Positions 54,701-64,000 are shown, numbered from the stretch's first letter. The stretch: DNA of 64,000 nt from Saccharina japonica (GCA_008828725.1 MEHQ01003140.1:1-64000), one strand, 5' to 3'. The notes: generated by a model from the sequence alone, not told the origin. Translations and numbers: made by a program.

Positions 54701-57700
54701 GATTCGGCCGAAAAGTGCTACCTCTACCGTAGCACGCATCTATATATAGAGCGCCTCAAGTGACCCCTCTCCGAAAAAAATGCGGTGCATCTTTACCGTA
54801 GCATGCGTCACATAAAAAAGCTTCTCATATTCCGGGTCAGAGGGGCATGTATTCTGGCAACCCCAACCCACGGGAAACAATTTTGCTGCGGGAAAAAAGA
54901 GACCCAAAATGACGCGGTTTTAAGCCTCAAGTATTCTGGGTTTGGGCACTCTGGGGGTTGTTGGATAGCAAAACGGAGCACCTTCTGATTGGATACGTAG
55001 CGCATTCGGAGTTCACCTGTTTAACCAATCAGCTCCTCATCTTTGTCGGTTTCAAATTATTTTATACACCGACCATATAGGATTATAGCAAACACCCTGC
55101 CCGCGATTGTCCGCGGACTACCCACGGACTATCCGCGGACGCCCCGCGGAATATCCACGGATTTTTCCCGCACCATCCAGGGACTGTTCCACGGACTGTT
55201 CCGCGGACTGTTCGTGGACTATCACAACCGTAGCTAAGGATCTAAATGATCTAGATCGTGCTCTATCCGTGGCATGTAATTATCCCACCGGAGCAGAAAT
55301 TCCTAGCGAGAGCTATGATACCCTGTACTCGTATACCATAGCTTCGTTCGTTTTGCACCCGATATAATGTGTTGCGCTTACATTTGATCCAACCCATAAT
55401 ATACCGATACGTTTGCTGTTAGAACGGTAACTGACGCATTTCATTCACAAATGGAATGCTTCGAATCTCGGACAGATCGTCTACAGATCATCTACAGATC
55501 ATCATCGGCTCCCACTTGATGATCTAGATATCTCAAGGAAATATATACATTCCCCAAGCTTGTATGCTCTAGCTCAGGTTGCCAGATGGGACACGTATAG
55601 TCTCCATGGCCTAGCACATGTTTCCTTGGTTGGATCTGTACTCGTATGCAGATCCTGCACAATCTGTCACAACGGTGGGTGAGGATCTAGATGATCTAGA
55701 TCATGATCTATCTGTAGATAATATATATCATGATCTATCTGTAGATGATCTAGATCACGATCTGTCTGTAGATGATCTAGATCATGATCTGTCTGCAGAT
55801 GATCTAGATCACGATATACCCGTAGATGATCTCAGTAGATCATGATATATCTGTAGATGCTCTAGATCATGATCTATCTATCTGTAGATGTTCTAGATCA
55901 CAATTTATCTGTAGATGATCTAGACCATGATCTATCCGAGCTCTGAAACGTTTGTGCTTTCCCTCCGGTTTCTGTCCCTTGCCGGACGGTTCATTGGGAC
56001 GGTGTGTGGCAGGTGTGGACAGGGGAAGTAATCGAGGGGTCAAAATACGAGGGCATCCCCCGCTCGATTTCTATGGCCTGGGGAGGCTGCGACACGCAGG
56101 TAGGAGACAAGTCCCAGGGAGGAAGAGTAGTTACCATAGATAGGGAGGTTTGGGTGCTGGGTCGTTTTGATTGCGGCGCCCATTTGACCGTTTTTACCGT
56201 GAAGCATAGCCGAAGGCAGGGAGAGAGAAATACCATCATAAAAATCATTGTCATGTTTTCTGTCGTCTTGGCGTTAAACTCTTCTTTCCACCCAACGACA
56301 TTTTCATCAGTACATCCCGTGGCCGTTTTGACGACTCGTCATCCTGGAGATGGTACAGGTTGCGTGGTCATAGACTGTAAGACAGAGACATGTAAGGTTA
56401 GTTAAAGTACCATTTCCTACGAGTGATTTTCTTGGGTTTTGTTTTCTTTGGTCTTGTTTTCTTCTTCTTCCTATGTACGTATTGGCTAGGAGGGGTCGAC
56501 ATTTGAGCTGGGATTTGTTTTGAAGGCAAGCGTAAGCATAATGGGTTTCGATTTCCCTCGGCTTTCTTCTTTCGGGGCAGAGGGGATGTTTCTGAGTGGT
56601 CAACTTTGAAGCTCTGCACACATGCTGCACATTGTCGGGTGGCAAACGCAACAACAACAACAACAAATAAAGGATACATCAAATAACACACAGTAAAATA
56701 AGGGTGCAGCCTAGGCGGGTCCAATTTGGCACGGTCGGGAAGTAAGGGATCGACGGCACAGAAAATAATATATACGCAGGGTCGACGGCAGAAAAGTATG
56801 TATGGCAGGGTCGACGACGGGCGGATGGAATCAATTGCCGCGAACCTAAGCACTCGCCGGTGCTACTGCACCTGGCAGTCTCTGGCGATCGACAGCCCTA
56901 CACCGTAGCGTCGGGCAGTACAGTCGTCGTACGGGACACCACTTAATCCGTGAAAGGGGGACTGCACTCCAAATTAGGGGACTTTTTACTTGTAACTAGA
57001 CTCATATGAAGGTATAAGTACAGCGTAGTGCTTATATGATTAAACCCTGCTGGGAGGGGGGGGGGGTACTGCATTTTCATGCATGGCCGTAGTCGTATGA
57101 CCATAGACCCTCGCACCCCTACAATGCCGGGACGGAGCATGTCGGGTTTTTTACCGACCAGACAGACATTGCTAGCACCAAGCGCGAAGCGCCGCGAGAT
57201 GTTGGGCGAGTCGCATGAAGGGTGACAACCGCTTGTGAGGCGGACTTGCATATGGATGACAGCTTCAATGAGTTAATTTAATTTCTGGTGTGGGGGGGTG
57301 TACTCATGTCGTGCACGGCCGTAGTTGTACGATTGTAGGCCAAACTGCAAAACAAAATGAGAGGTCTGCGCCTTACCAGTACCGTCTACTAGGCGAGTCG
57401 ACGAGGGAAAAAAGGGCCGAAGTCTTCTCGCGATTAAAACTCAGGGCACGAACCGTAGTGGGGAGGAAGGAGAAGAGCCTGCCTTGTTACCCCAGATCTG
57501 AGTTACGACTGCTTTAGGAAGGATAGAGAAAAGAAGGGCGAATACAAATAAATGGGATGGAAAAAAAAACGAAACCTATGATGGACTCAAAAACAATGTA
57601 CCCTTTATGTTTTACACGCCATATCTGGTTTTGAATACTATGTTCCCCCGTATTAGTGCGGTCTTATCGGGCGTTCTCTACATGGTGTGAGCGCGCCGTA

Positions 57701-60700
57701 CCACTATTAGTAGTAGTGTGTACAATAGTGGTCCCTTTACAGTGACGGTTGAGTAGTGCCGGCTGCCCGCTACATATAGTGCCTGTGAAATCGCTTGGCA
57801 CAGACGGGATAAACCAGTGTGGCAGTGTGCGGAGCAGTGCCGGTTGCCGCTAGTGTATAGTGCCGGTATTGTTGCCTGGCGCATACCGGCACTATAGACT
57901 AGCACTAGCGGTATACAATTATAATGATAGTAGCATTGTTTGTTTATCCTTTCCATCCGACAATGGGTAGCGCATTCAACGTTGATCGCTCATGAGCACT
58001 CCGAACGTATCATGCAGCGCGAGTAGTGCCGTGCAGCAGCTCCACACGTGGAAGTTCGGGCACTGCATCCATCTGTAACGTATACCCTCCCACACCAGGC
58101 TCCCCTTGAAATAGTGTTGAGCAGCAACAGCGTCACGAGTAGTAGAATACTACGGGGGACTACAGTAATCAGGAACCATCACACACACAAATACCTACCG
58201 GTACATATTACGGTATGCTTACCAAGCATATGTATCTGGTCCTGACTACCATTACAGAGGACCATAGTAAGTAGGACCAAATATTGTTGGTGAAAATTGG
58301 TAAATATATAGGTGTTTGTGTATACCGTAGGTCCTATTTACTATGGCCCCCCGCACTATGTCCCCCCGGAATAGCTGTACCATGTTGCACGCGGGTCTCG
58401 GCACAACTCCTCGGATTTCAATCAGTTGTTCCATACCGTATGAAGCAAGAACACTAACCACTCTTAACCCAGCACAGCTTTCTTCGTTGCTTCGTGAAGT
58501 CGAGATGCTGTGACCGTATTTGTTTTGGCACCTTTCGTAATTTTTCCCCACCTGAATTCCCAAGGGGGTTACGAACAAGGACCATAGTTATGTTTGGGCC
58601 AGAGGGTCATATTTTCATGTGTGGCAAGGCAAGGGGAGTTTCCTAGAAGATGTGAAATTATCTGTTTTTCGTACGAGCTGGTCTGGATGAAAGCAGAACG
58701 ACATAGTTAAATGCTTTTTCGCAGCTCAGTTTTACGAATTTCGAACTGAAATTTTGCATGGAGTTAAGTCTTAGTATACTCCAATGGCTCAAGCGAAGAC
58801 CTAAAAACAAATTGTGACTCGAAAAAAGTTATGTCCATTTCAGAAAAAATCAAATCGGGAAATCGGCCGGATTGTACGTAAAAAAAAAGATTTGGTTTTA
58901 GGTCTTCGCTTGAAGCTCTGGATGAAAGCAATTCAAATCACGTGTCAAAAGTTCAGCCCAAAATTCGAAAAATTGAGCTGCGAAAACCGGATTTTGTGTC
59001 GCTCATCGAAGTATCTTAACTTTGTATTGCCGATCGTAAACACGCCATATCTCTCGTTAGGCGACGAACTAGGCGATGGTGAGGATATCGATTGTTTCGT
59101 AGTGCCTCAAGGAATGTTCACACGAAGTATCAGCGTCATCGGCAGTGCAGGTTTTTCGGACTTTCGTATAGACTTTAGTATCGACATACCTCCATATGCG
59201 ACTTGATGTGCTGGGCATGGAGTTTCTCGACGACATCAACTTCGATTCCAAAACTGTTAACGTTTGCAAATGCGCTGCAGACGTACCAACGCAGCTGCCA
59301 AATTCGGAGTTCTAATAGTGCCAAACGGTTGCGAAAACGCCTATTAAGTGAAATTCAGCTTTATACCCGGACCAGCTCGTACGTTTCGTGCAACAATCGA
59401 GCCAATTTTTCTTCACTCTCAAAATTGTGAATTCTTTGACGATAAATGTAAGGATCGTTTAAACAATAATATGCATAACAAACGGTCCTTACCTTTCCGT
59501 CAACATGATTACCACTCACTCTGGCAGCGACTGTAAACAGTTTTCATCTGACAAAATGTATACAGTAGTAGCGCTTGTTCCAATCAGCTCATCCACATAA
59601 ATACTGGAACCACCTCAATAGACATGGATGATACCAAGCAGACCTGAATACGTAAACCCCCTTCTGAACATCCCTTCTGCAATCACGTCTACCCTCCTTT
59701 TTGCCAATTCCTTTGACGCATGCTACGATAGAGATATAAGGTATACCTTTTTTTGGCTGAAACGTTTTCTGATTGGTCTCCTTAACCCAAAATCGTCGGA
59801 CTTTCGTTTTTTGTATTCCGATATTTTTCATTGTATACTTATGCCATGGGATTGTTCATCGGATACATACATACCAGGTACAGTAGTACTTTTATTTCCC
59901 TCCAGCATCTATTTTCGGGTGAGGCATAGAGCTCCTCTCAAGTGATAAGTGACCACCCTCAGAAGGCAAAAACATGGTGCACCTGCATGCAGGCTACCGT
60001 ACCATGCGTCCTTTTCATACATGCAACTCCCGCCAACCTCTTGCACCTGCTACCCTTCCACCTGCATATTCACCAAAAGCGTTTCTGTTGGAGGTGGTAA
60101 TCCCTCTTTCCTGCCCCGCCCAATTTCACAACGCTAGCGTGTTTGAAATATATATATTGTTGTTGCTGTTTCCGCTTTGTTCGTTGCCTTGCTGTCGTCG
60201 GGTGGTCGTGAACGTGCCTGGTTGTGACCCTCAGAGTTTTTTGCTGGAGATAATCATCCCTTCTTACGAAGGCAAGGTGTCAGCCGTCAAGTCCATCCCC
60301 TGCGACGTGACGGACGGCCGACGGGAGCTCTGCCTCCTACAGGTGAAATCAATTATTATACCACTCTGTACCGAAATATAAGCACCTTTTCTGCATTACT
60401 AATAAATTATAAATGTGATTATATTTCGGCACAGAGTGATGGTACAGAAGGGAGTAACTTTTGTGTAGAGAGCTCTTTTTGTTTCTTGCTGTGGTTTTTC
60501 TTCTTTCGGAGTGCTTATGGGTGATCAATGTTGAAGCTCATCATACTACACACTCGTACATTGTCGGGGGGCAAGTATAATAATGACAGTATGAAGGGGA
60601 ACATAAATTTGATTGAAAGGCACAAGTACATGTCACCCGTTCAGCTTTGATTGGTGAAACGTCGGCGAGGAGTCGGTGAAGCCATTCATTTGGGGGACGG

Positions 60701-61825
60701 CATTACGATTGATATACGTTCGTCTAGTATTCAGGGATGATTGATGATTGTGATAGGTGTATGTGAATGTTATGACTGAAACAAGAGCTGCACATTGTCA
60801 GATCGCAAATGGAATAATGATGAATATAGTACGGAAGGGAGTATGTTAAGAAGTAGGCTGCTATTGCCTAGTTCTTAACACTCCCCACCAATGGAAGTTG
60901 CGTCTGCAGATAGTGCCTTGATGTCGCAAACAAAAATCCAATGTTGCCTGAAAATTCTACCCTGGGATTATCTCCTAACGTAAAGCTTGTTACGAGAAAT
61001 GTCGTTGCAACCGGTGTCCTCTTTCACTGTTAAGCTTGGCAACTCAATGAATGCATGTTAATGCATGTGTACGCTACCAATGTGGAAACGGATACTCAGA
61101 AAATCAAAACACCAACGAACCACACATTCGGGCTCGTGCGTTGACGGCGGCAATGTGGATGTAGACAAGTCCTAATGTATTTCGAACAATAACGTCTGGT
61201 GTAAATACCAGCGATACTCTGAAATTACAAAACATCAGATGAACACTATCAATGACCCATTTGAACATACCAGGTACGTTGTAACGATTACCTTTTCAAA
61301 GACAAACGCAAGGGTTCAAAGTCTACCGTGTGTTGCACTGAATTTGAAAACAAATAAAACAATTCCGATAATAACGCCACACAAAATGTGCACATTACGG
61401 CGTTCCGTCTACTTATAACCGCCCCCACGAATACGCTCTATTCTCCAACTATGATGTCGGCCTAAAAAGCCACTGAAGCTGATGATGAAGGTGATGAAGC
61501 TGATTTAGTTGATGATGCTGATGTTGCCGACAAAGCTGATGGGGCTGAGGTAGTTCATGAAGCTGATGCAAGTGCCGTGAACCCTGCTGTAGCCGCTGCT
61601 GTAGTCGCCCTCGCTGTATGATTTAGCGATGAAGCCGACGTAACCACCGTTAGTTCTGTTGCTGTCGCTGCTGTAGTAGCCCCTGCTGTAGAAGTCGCTG
61701 CTGTAGTAGTCTCGACACTGTAGTAGTCGTTGTTGCACCAGTCGTTGCTGTACGAGTCATTGCTGTAGTAGTAGTCGTTGATGTAGCACGCGGTGTTTCC
61801 GGAGACGATGATAACGATGATGATA

Positions 61826-61876
<51 letters not shown>

Positions 61877-63988
61877 CTTGGTCCGTGCCTTGGTCTGCGG
61901 ATAGCTCCGTGTATTGCTTTGCTGAAGGCGCCCTTTTGGTCAGTCCATGATGAAAAGTTGATGTACGTGATTATGACGGCGTTGCGATGAATGCTGAGTC
62001 GCTGATGGGATGATGAAGTAGTAGTATTATACGTAGAACACGAAGTTGCTGTGGTGTATAACTTATGCAGAGAGCTCTTTTTGTTTATTTCTGTGGTTTT
62101 CTTCTTTCCGAGTGTTTCTGAGTGATCTACGTTGAAGCTCATCATGCTACACATACATTGTTAAGGATGGCAAGGATAATACTAATACTACTATTAATAA
62201 TAACTATTGCGATGCGTACAGGGCATGCCTTAGTAGGGATGTGAACTGTATATACAACACCAGGCACTGGTGATATGTACACTTGAGCCCAACGGCCGAT
62301 GACCAGCAAAGATACAACTCGAATGGTTATGATAAGGCTGGGTGAATGAACCCGGAGAGATCCGATAGAACATATGACTGAGAACCCCCCACCATGTGCG
62401 GGTAAAAACGGTAACATAATTTCTGGATATGTATGAACACTGAAGCATACTTCACAAGGCGTGCGCCTAATTACAGGTGTGCTACATTGTCCAATGAACC
62501 CACAAGGATTTATCTACAGCCGTTTTACTATGCAAGGAGGGGGGTCCCGGCCACCCGTGCGTAGACGCATGCTGCGGTAGAGGTGCACCTGCAAACAGGC
62601 CATTTTCTGAGACTCCTCACTTGAGGAGCGCTATACCTCCATACCTGCAGTAGTCTAAACACTGATTTCGGAGGGAACTAAACGTGCTACCCAACGAACA
62701 ATCCCATGGTCTAGGTAAACGAATTAAAACTATTGCAACAAAATAATGATCAAAGTCCGCCGTTTTTGGGTCACGGAGCCCCGTCATCCAGAAAAAAACA
62801 GTCCAAACATGCTACCAGGTACGTAGCTTTATCTTAGCACACGCCCGGAGAACACGTGAAGCCGCAGATCCACGCCTTCCGGCCAAAACTCTCGGGACAA
62901 ACATTCGTCTCCGAAAATACGTTTTTGTTTCAGTCTTCCACCAGTGCACACAAGCAGTTGAGGGCAGTTTCGAATAGCGACACGTCGCACAGATAATCGG
63001 TTCCTACTTCGTGATCTAGATCTTCCAGATAATATGTAGTCCTATGATCGGTGTGATATACTGTAGTACTAGCTCGTGTTTCCGGGTGGGAGCCGTATAT
63101 CATATATATATATGAACGATCTAGGTGGGTTGGATCTGTTTTGCACAGATCCTGCACAGCAAAATATCATAACGGCAGGTGAAGATCTATATAATCTAGA
63201 TCATGATCTATATCTGTCCGAGGTGTGAAATGTTTCCCCCACAGGCCGTGTGCCCTTTGCTGTGTTTTTCTCGCTTACTTTCCTAAAAAGCGGCCTATCT
63301 ATATCCTCGAGGCGCCTTCGTGTTTACCTGCTGTATATACGCATCATCTGCCTTAAGCTGTTCGTTGCCTGTTTTGTCGCCCATCTTTTCCGCGCCTCCC
63401 GCCACCACTCGCCTTGCCTCGCGCGGTACCGCCGTTCAGACCCTTCGCGACGGCGAGGATGAGAGCGATGTACCATTCGACGACGAGAGCGACGAAGCGA
63501 ACGACGACGTAAGCGACGTAGTATTGGCGGATTTGCCCCGAGTCGATTCCGGAGGACCCGGAGCTGACGGTACCGACGCTTCAAGGGTCGACATCGCCGG
63601 CTTTTCCGGAGCCGAACCCACCAACATCGACGCTTCCGGAGGAGACGAACTCGACAACATTGACGCTTCTGGAGGAACAGAATCTGACAAATTAGACGAT
63701 TCCGGAGGAACCGAATCCGACAATATTGGCGCTTCTGGAGCAACCGAATCCCGCAATATTGGAGTTTTTGGAGGAGCTGAATCCGTCGGAATTGACGTTT
63801 TCGGAGGAGCCGAATCCGACAATATTGACGGATCCACCGCTAAACCCGTAGAGCATGACGACGACGACGACGAAAAAGAAGGAGGAGAAGCTACCGCACC
63901 GCCCACAAGCACAAGGCGTCTTGAGGCCCAGGCTACGGTAGGGTGTGCGTGCGCCTACGGTAACGTTTCTGAGGAGTTCCACACATGA
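45729..63988 (+). CDS. Secreted acidic protein with 11-residue repeats, six exons
   Basis: Exons 45729-46089, 50901-50992, 52967-53038, 56013-56099, 60235-60342 and 63440-63988. The junctions are phase 1, 0, 0, 0, 0, each with GT-AG borders (GTACGA, GTGAAA, GTACGT, GTAGGA, GTGAAA donors), giving about 422 residues. Residues 1-24 form a signal peptide (MRRSIGGVLVTLLAG, cut near VSA). A Thr-rich and Asp-rich stretch follows. Residues 150-240 are a compact part with cysteines (VGELDCDSLELAEGASALKF, SYTAWPGSLFSNN, GIPRSISMAWGGCDTQ, KSIPCDVTDGRRELC) that I cannot assign. The last exon has seven 11-residue units of the type TESDNIDASGG (about 298-373), then a poly-Asp stretch and a C terminus with CACAYGN. 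No membrane helix is seen. Introns of 2-4.9 kb are full of repeats, and extra exons could be missed. The last acceptor (GCCGTTCAG) is the weakest. A matrix or surface protein is plausible. Confidence 0.65.
46215..46460. repeat. Hairpin-variant element and related fragments
   Basis: TTAAGAACTGGTCCCACGAA at 46221 and GAATGGGTTAA at 46290 bound one unit. ACTACTTGGAATTAGT recurs at 46250 and 46374. A partial family E hairpin follows at 46650-46710. All are in intron 1 of the acidic-protein gene. Confidence 0.7.
46943..48057. mobile_element. 1.1-kb element with 200-bp inverted arms, telomere-like and tRNA-like parts
   Basis: Arms at about 46943-47148 and 47860-48057 are inverted copies (GGTTGACTCGGTCGGCGTAG against CACGCCGACCGAGTCAACCT). 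Both contain telomere-like CCCTAACCCTAACCC or TTCGGGTTCGGG. A second hairpin pairs 47135-47220 with 47430-47520. Between them, two direct copies of GGATTACGCTGGGCT plus ACCCCTGTAGCTCAGC (47526 and 47789) carry a tRNA-like A box. The first also has a B box, GGGTTCGAATCTC. No protein is encoded. Confidence 0.75.
48235..48500. mobile_element. Family B TIR element
   Basis: GACGCATGCTACGATAAAGG at the left, CTCTATCGTAGCACGCCTC at the right, with the GTCTGACGATTTTGGGTTAA interior block. Confidence 0.8.
48530..48660 (-). mobile_element. tRNA-like module, second copy
   Basis: On the minus strand GGTCGCCCCGGTGGTCTAG and a perfect T arm CAGGGGTTCGAGTCCCTG. The acceptor stem is not formed. The downstream tail (ACACCAGCTGTCGAGAGCG) matches family A interior sequence at 1290 and 2100. 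Confidence 0.6.
49140..49330. mobile_element. Hairpin element (family H), diverged
   Basis: ACAATGTGGGCGTAAGATAG and TCCTTGTGGAGATATTT at the left, ATATGTTCACGCCCCCACAT at the right, then GCAAGGGGGGAGGTCCCGGCC. A C12 run precedes it. Confidence 0.7.
49361..49609. mobile_element. Family B TIR element, reference copy
   Basis: About 250 bp. CGCATGCTACGATAGAGGTG at the left and ACCTCTACCGTAGCACGCG at the right are inverted. The interior has GGAGCAAAATGAAAGTGCTG, CTCATGACCGAAGTGTCCTC and AAAGTCCGACGAATTTGGG. Close copies: 40610-40868, 52647-52917 and 54486-54741. Confidence 0.85.
49728..49830. mobile_element. Family E hairpin MITE
   Basis: GGGGGGCCATAGTAAATAGG and CGTATTTACTATGGTCACCC form the inverted ends; CCAAATATTGTTAGTAAAAA lies inside. 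Confidence 0.8.
49845..50300. repeat. Minisatellite built on GGTACC
   Basis: About 25 units of 17-20 bp of the type CCCCTATGAGGGTACC or TGGGGGTACCCCC, centred on the GGTACC palindrome. Interrupted at 50250 by a short family C fragment. Confidence 0.9.
50319..50577. mobile_element. Family B TIR element, inverted orientation
   Basis: GACGCGTGCTACGAAAGAGG at the left and CTATCGTAGCATCCGTC at the right. The interior reads as the reverse of the 49361 copy (TTAACCCAAATTCGTCGG). It ends about 320 bp before exon 2 of the acidic-protein gene. Confidence 0.8.
51440..51910. repeat. Family A arm and a 130-bp direct duplication
   Basis: 51480-51575 carries GACCCCGGATCTAAGTTGCG and GGGAGAGATAAAAAGAA. Two copies of a unit starting GCTATTCCGTTC and holding CATGTACTATAACAGC, a C11 run and ATGGCTGCATCAGCCATAAA follow at 51637 and 51775. 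Confidence 0.8.
52082..52640. repeat. Family B end with CATGCCTTA array
   Basis: A left end ATGCGTGCTACGATAGGG is followed by irregular 20-35 bp units with GGCATGCCTTA, GGCATACCTTATCG and TGGAACTACCCA (52225-52460). It ends near a second B element at 52647. Confidence 0.7.
52647..52917. mobile_element. Family B TIR element ending 49 bp before exon 3
   Basis: GACACATGCTACGATAGAGG at the left, CTCTACCGTAGCACGCGTC at the right. It sits immediately upstream of the acceptor of the 72-bp exon at 52967-53038 of the acidic-protein gene. Confidence 0.8.
53160..53560 (-). repeat. Family C repeat
   Basis: G-rich start then GTAGTCGTATGACCATAGAC, AAGCGCGAAGCGCCGTCAGA and the TACGTGATACGATTATTCC end at about 53505. 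Confidence 0.85.
53770..54095. repeat. CCGCGGAC minisatellite, array 1
   Basis: About 17 units of 15-22 bp of the type ACTGTCCGCGGACGTCCCAC, centred on palindromic CCGCGG or CCACGG. A second array lies at 55085-55225. Confidence 0.9.
54177..54815. mobile_element. Stacked family B elements with a hairpin variant
   Basis: A B left half (54177-54250) is interrupted by a reversed hairpin-variant unit (54255-54350, CCCACACTAATTCTAAGTAG). A complete B element lies at 54486-54741 inside the same outer B copy, whose right end is at about 54745-54810. This suggests three rounds of insertion. Confidence 0.7.
55085..55225. repeat. CCGCGGAC minisatellite, array 2
   Basis: About eight units of the type GACTATCCGCGGACGCCCC, closely matching array 1 at 53770-54095 but 1 kb away. 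Confidence 0.9.
55225..55945. repeat. GATC-rich repeat field 3
   Basis: About twelve units of the type CTGTAGATGATCTAGATC (55660-55935), preceded by looser GATC words from 55235. It ends about 70 bp before exon 4 of the acidic-protein gene. Confidence 0.9.
56420..56690 (-). repeat. Reversed GAGCTTCAAC-type repeat
   Basis: GTTTCTGAGTGGTCAACTTT and TGCACATTGTCGGGTGGCAA are the reverse of blocks at 39235-39350. An (AAC)n tract follows at 56650. 56690-57050 shows nothing assigned. Confidence 0.6.
57050..57330 (-). repeat. Family C repeat with a second fragment
   Basis: G10 then TACTGCATTTTCATGCATGG at 57065, a body with GCGAAGCGCCGCGAGA, and another TGTACTCATGTCGTGC start at 57299. Confidence 0.85.
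57380..57565 (+). mobile_element. Family A arm
   Basis: GTCGACGAGGGAAAAAAGG, GTAGTGGGGAGGAAGGAGAA, CAGATCTGAGTTACGACT and AAAAGAAGGGCGAATA in the family order. Only one arm is present. Confidence 0.7.
57700..57905. mobile_element. GCCGGT-type element (family G)
   Basis: Bounded by GTGGTCCCTTTACAGTGAC and CATACCGGCACTATA, with GAAATCGCTTGGCACAGACG inside. It matches 32160-32340 in reverse. Confidence 0.65.
58253..58352. mobile_element. Family E hairpin MITE
   Basis: GAGGACCATAGTAAGTAGG and CCTATTTACTATGGCCCCCC are inverted. A partial relative precedes it at 58150-58250. The stretch 58352-58620 shows nothing assigned. Confidence 0.8.
58620..59555 (+). mobile_element. Possible fossil fragment of an LTR-type retroelement
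   Basis: This stretch is AT-richer than its surroundings and has a short block resembling the end of a retropepsin (a GMEFL-like motif), so it may be a worn piece of an LTR retrotransposon. It is clearly broken, with several breaks. No LTRs, integrase or reverse transcriptase were found. An inverted repeat of about 130 bp (arms around 58690-58808 and 58905-58980) lies at its left. Age cannot be estimated, but it looks old. Confidence 0.3.
59713..60011. mobile_element. Family B TIR element
   Basis: GACGCATGCTACGATAGAGA at the left, GGCTACCGTACCATGCGTC at the right. TTAACCCAAAATCGTCGG lies inside, as in the 50319 copy. Confidence 0.8.
60350..60450. mobile_element. Hairpin beside an exon donor
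   Basis: ACCACTCTGTACCGAAATAT and ATATTTCGGCACAGAGTGAT form an imperfect inverted pair around an AT-rich loop. It begins within 10 bp of the donor of the exon at 60235-60342. Confidence 0.7.
60455..60870. repeat. GAGCTTCAAC-type repeats
   Basis: GAGAGCTCTTTTTGTTTCTT, GGGTGATCAATGTTGAAGCT and ACATTGTCGGGGGGCAA at 60465-60580. A shorter copy lies near 60775-60830. The 60870-61490 stretch has no feature I can support. Confidence 0.55.
61495..61880. repeat. GCTGTAGTAGTCG array and (ATG)n microsatellite
   Basis: Units of the type GATGAAGCTGATG and TGCTGTAGTAGTCG (61495-61790), then about 20 ATG/GAT triplets (61805-61875). Open frames here are products of the period-3 structure. Confidence 0.9.
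62040..62560. repeat. GAGCTTCAAC-type repeat and family H fragment
   Basis: 62060-62170 repeats the 60465 block. 62455-62560 carries CCACAAGGATTTATCTACAG and GGAGGGGGGTCCCGGCCAC, a worn family H end. Confidence 0.6.
62565..62845. mobile_element. Family B TIR element
   Basis: GACGCATGCTGCGGTAGAGG at the left and AGCTTTATCTTAGCACACGC at the right. The interior block AAAGTCCGCCGTTTTTGGGT is present. It is more diverged than the 49361 copy. Confidence 0.7.
63000..63225. repeat. GATC-rich repeat field 4
   Basis: Looser GATC words (GTGATCTAGATCTTCCAG, ATAATCTAGATCATGATC) end about 215 bp before the last exon of the acidic-protein gene. A CCGAGGTGTGAAATGTTTCC block is similar to the one after field 3 (55948). 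Confidence 0.75.
63611..63840 (+). repeat. 33-bp coding minisatellite
   Basis: Seven units of the type GACAATATTGACGCTTCTGG plus AGGAACCGAATCC, in frame in the last exon, encoding 11-residue repeats. Units differ at many third positions and some first positions, so they are not recent duplicates. Confidence 0.9.
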
Positions 63989-64000
63989 ACCGTGTTTTTA

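Noticed and set aside
56325-56398. Exon-like block reading CVVIDCKTETCK between exons 4 and 5 of the acidic-protein gene
   Set aside because: Its only open phase does not match the phase-0 end of exon 4, and exons 4 and 5 already join cleanly.
61555-62154. 199-codon minus-strand frame with poly-Ile
   Set aside because: It crosses a (GAT)n microsatellite and other triplet repeats. No domain or splice support.

Overview
The window looks like nuclear DNA of a brown alga (Ectocarpus-like stramenopile). The evidence is split genes with small exons, long introns (0.3-5 kb), GT-AG junctions with T/C-rich acceptors, a secreted protein with two WSC domains and a CAP domain, and a very high load of short hairpin elements and minisatellites. 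No prokaryotic operon, rRNA gene or CRISPR array is present. The organism is inferred from gene architecture and is only moderately certain.

Genes, left to right. (1) 706-3758 (+): the last two exons of a DUF4336 protein (metallo-beta-lactamase-like), whose start lies left of the window. (2) 13087-24708 (+): an 11-exon gene of about 578 residues encoding signal peptide, acidic Pro/Thr/Glu linker, WSC, WSC, Thr/Pro minisatellite linker and CAP/SCP domain. This is the best-supported gene; all but one junction joins cleanly. (3) 17762-20282 (+): pieces of an HRD1/gp78-like membrane RING E3 ligase gene lying inside intron 4 of gene 2, apparently a relic. (4) 28637-30257 (-), perhaps extending to 41171: a single-pass membrane protein with a Gln/Glu-rich tail, plus four weaker upstream exon candidates. 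(5) 45729-63988 (+): a six-exon secreted acidic protein of about 422 residues with no recognised domain and an 11-residue C-terminal repeat. All five of its junctions are phase-compatible across 18 kb.

Between and inside these genes nearly everything is repeat. There are several hairpin or terminal-inverted-repeat families in many copies, often nested. Dispersed repeats that always end in a G/C homopolymer are common. There are also arrays rich in GATC, satellites of 24-75 bp, minisatellites built on palindromic hexamers, and tRNA-like modules. A 0.94-kb segment holding exon 1 of the WSC-CAP gene occurs three times, two copies in tandem and one inverted. Isolated N bases at 10938 and 36440 fall exactly at suspicious repeat joins, so some of this structure may come from the assembly.

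The two secreted proteins and the membrane protein are consistent with extracellular-matrix or cell-surface functions, but nothing in the sequence links them into one pathway.
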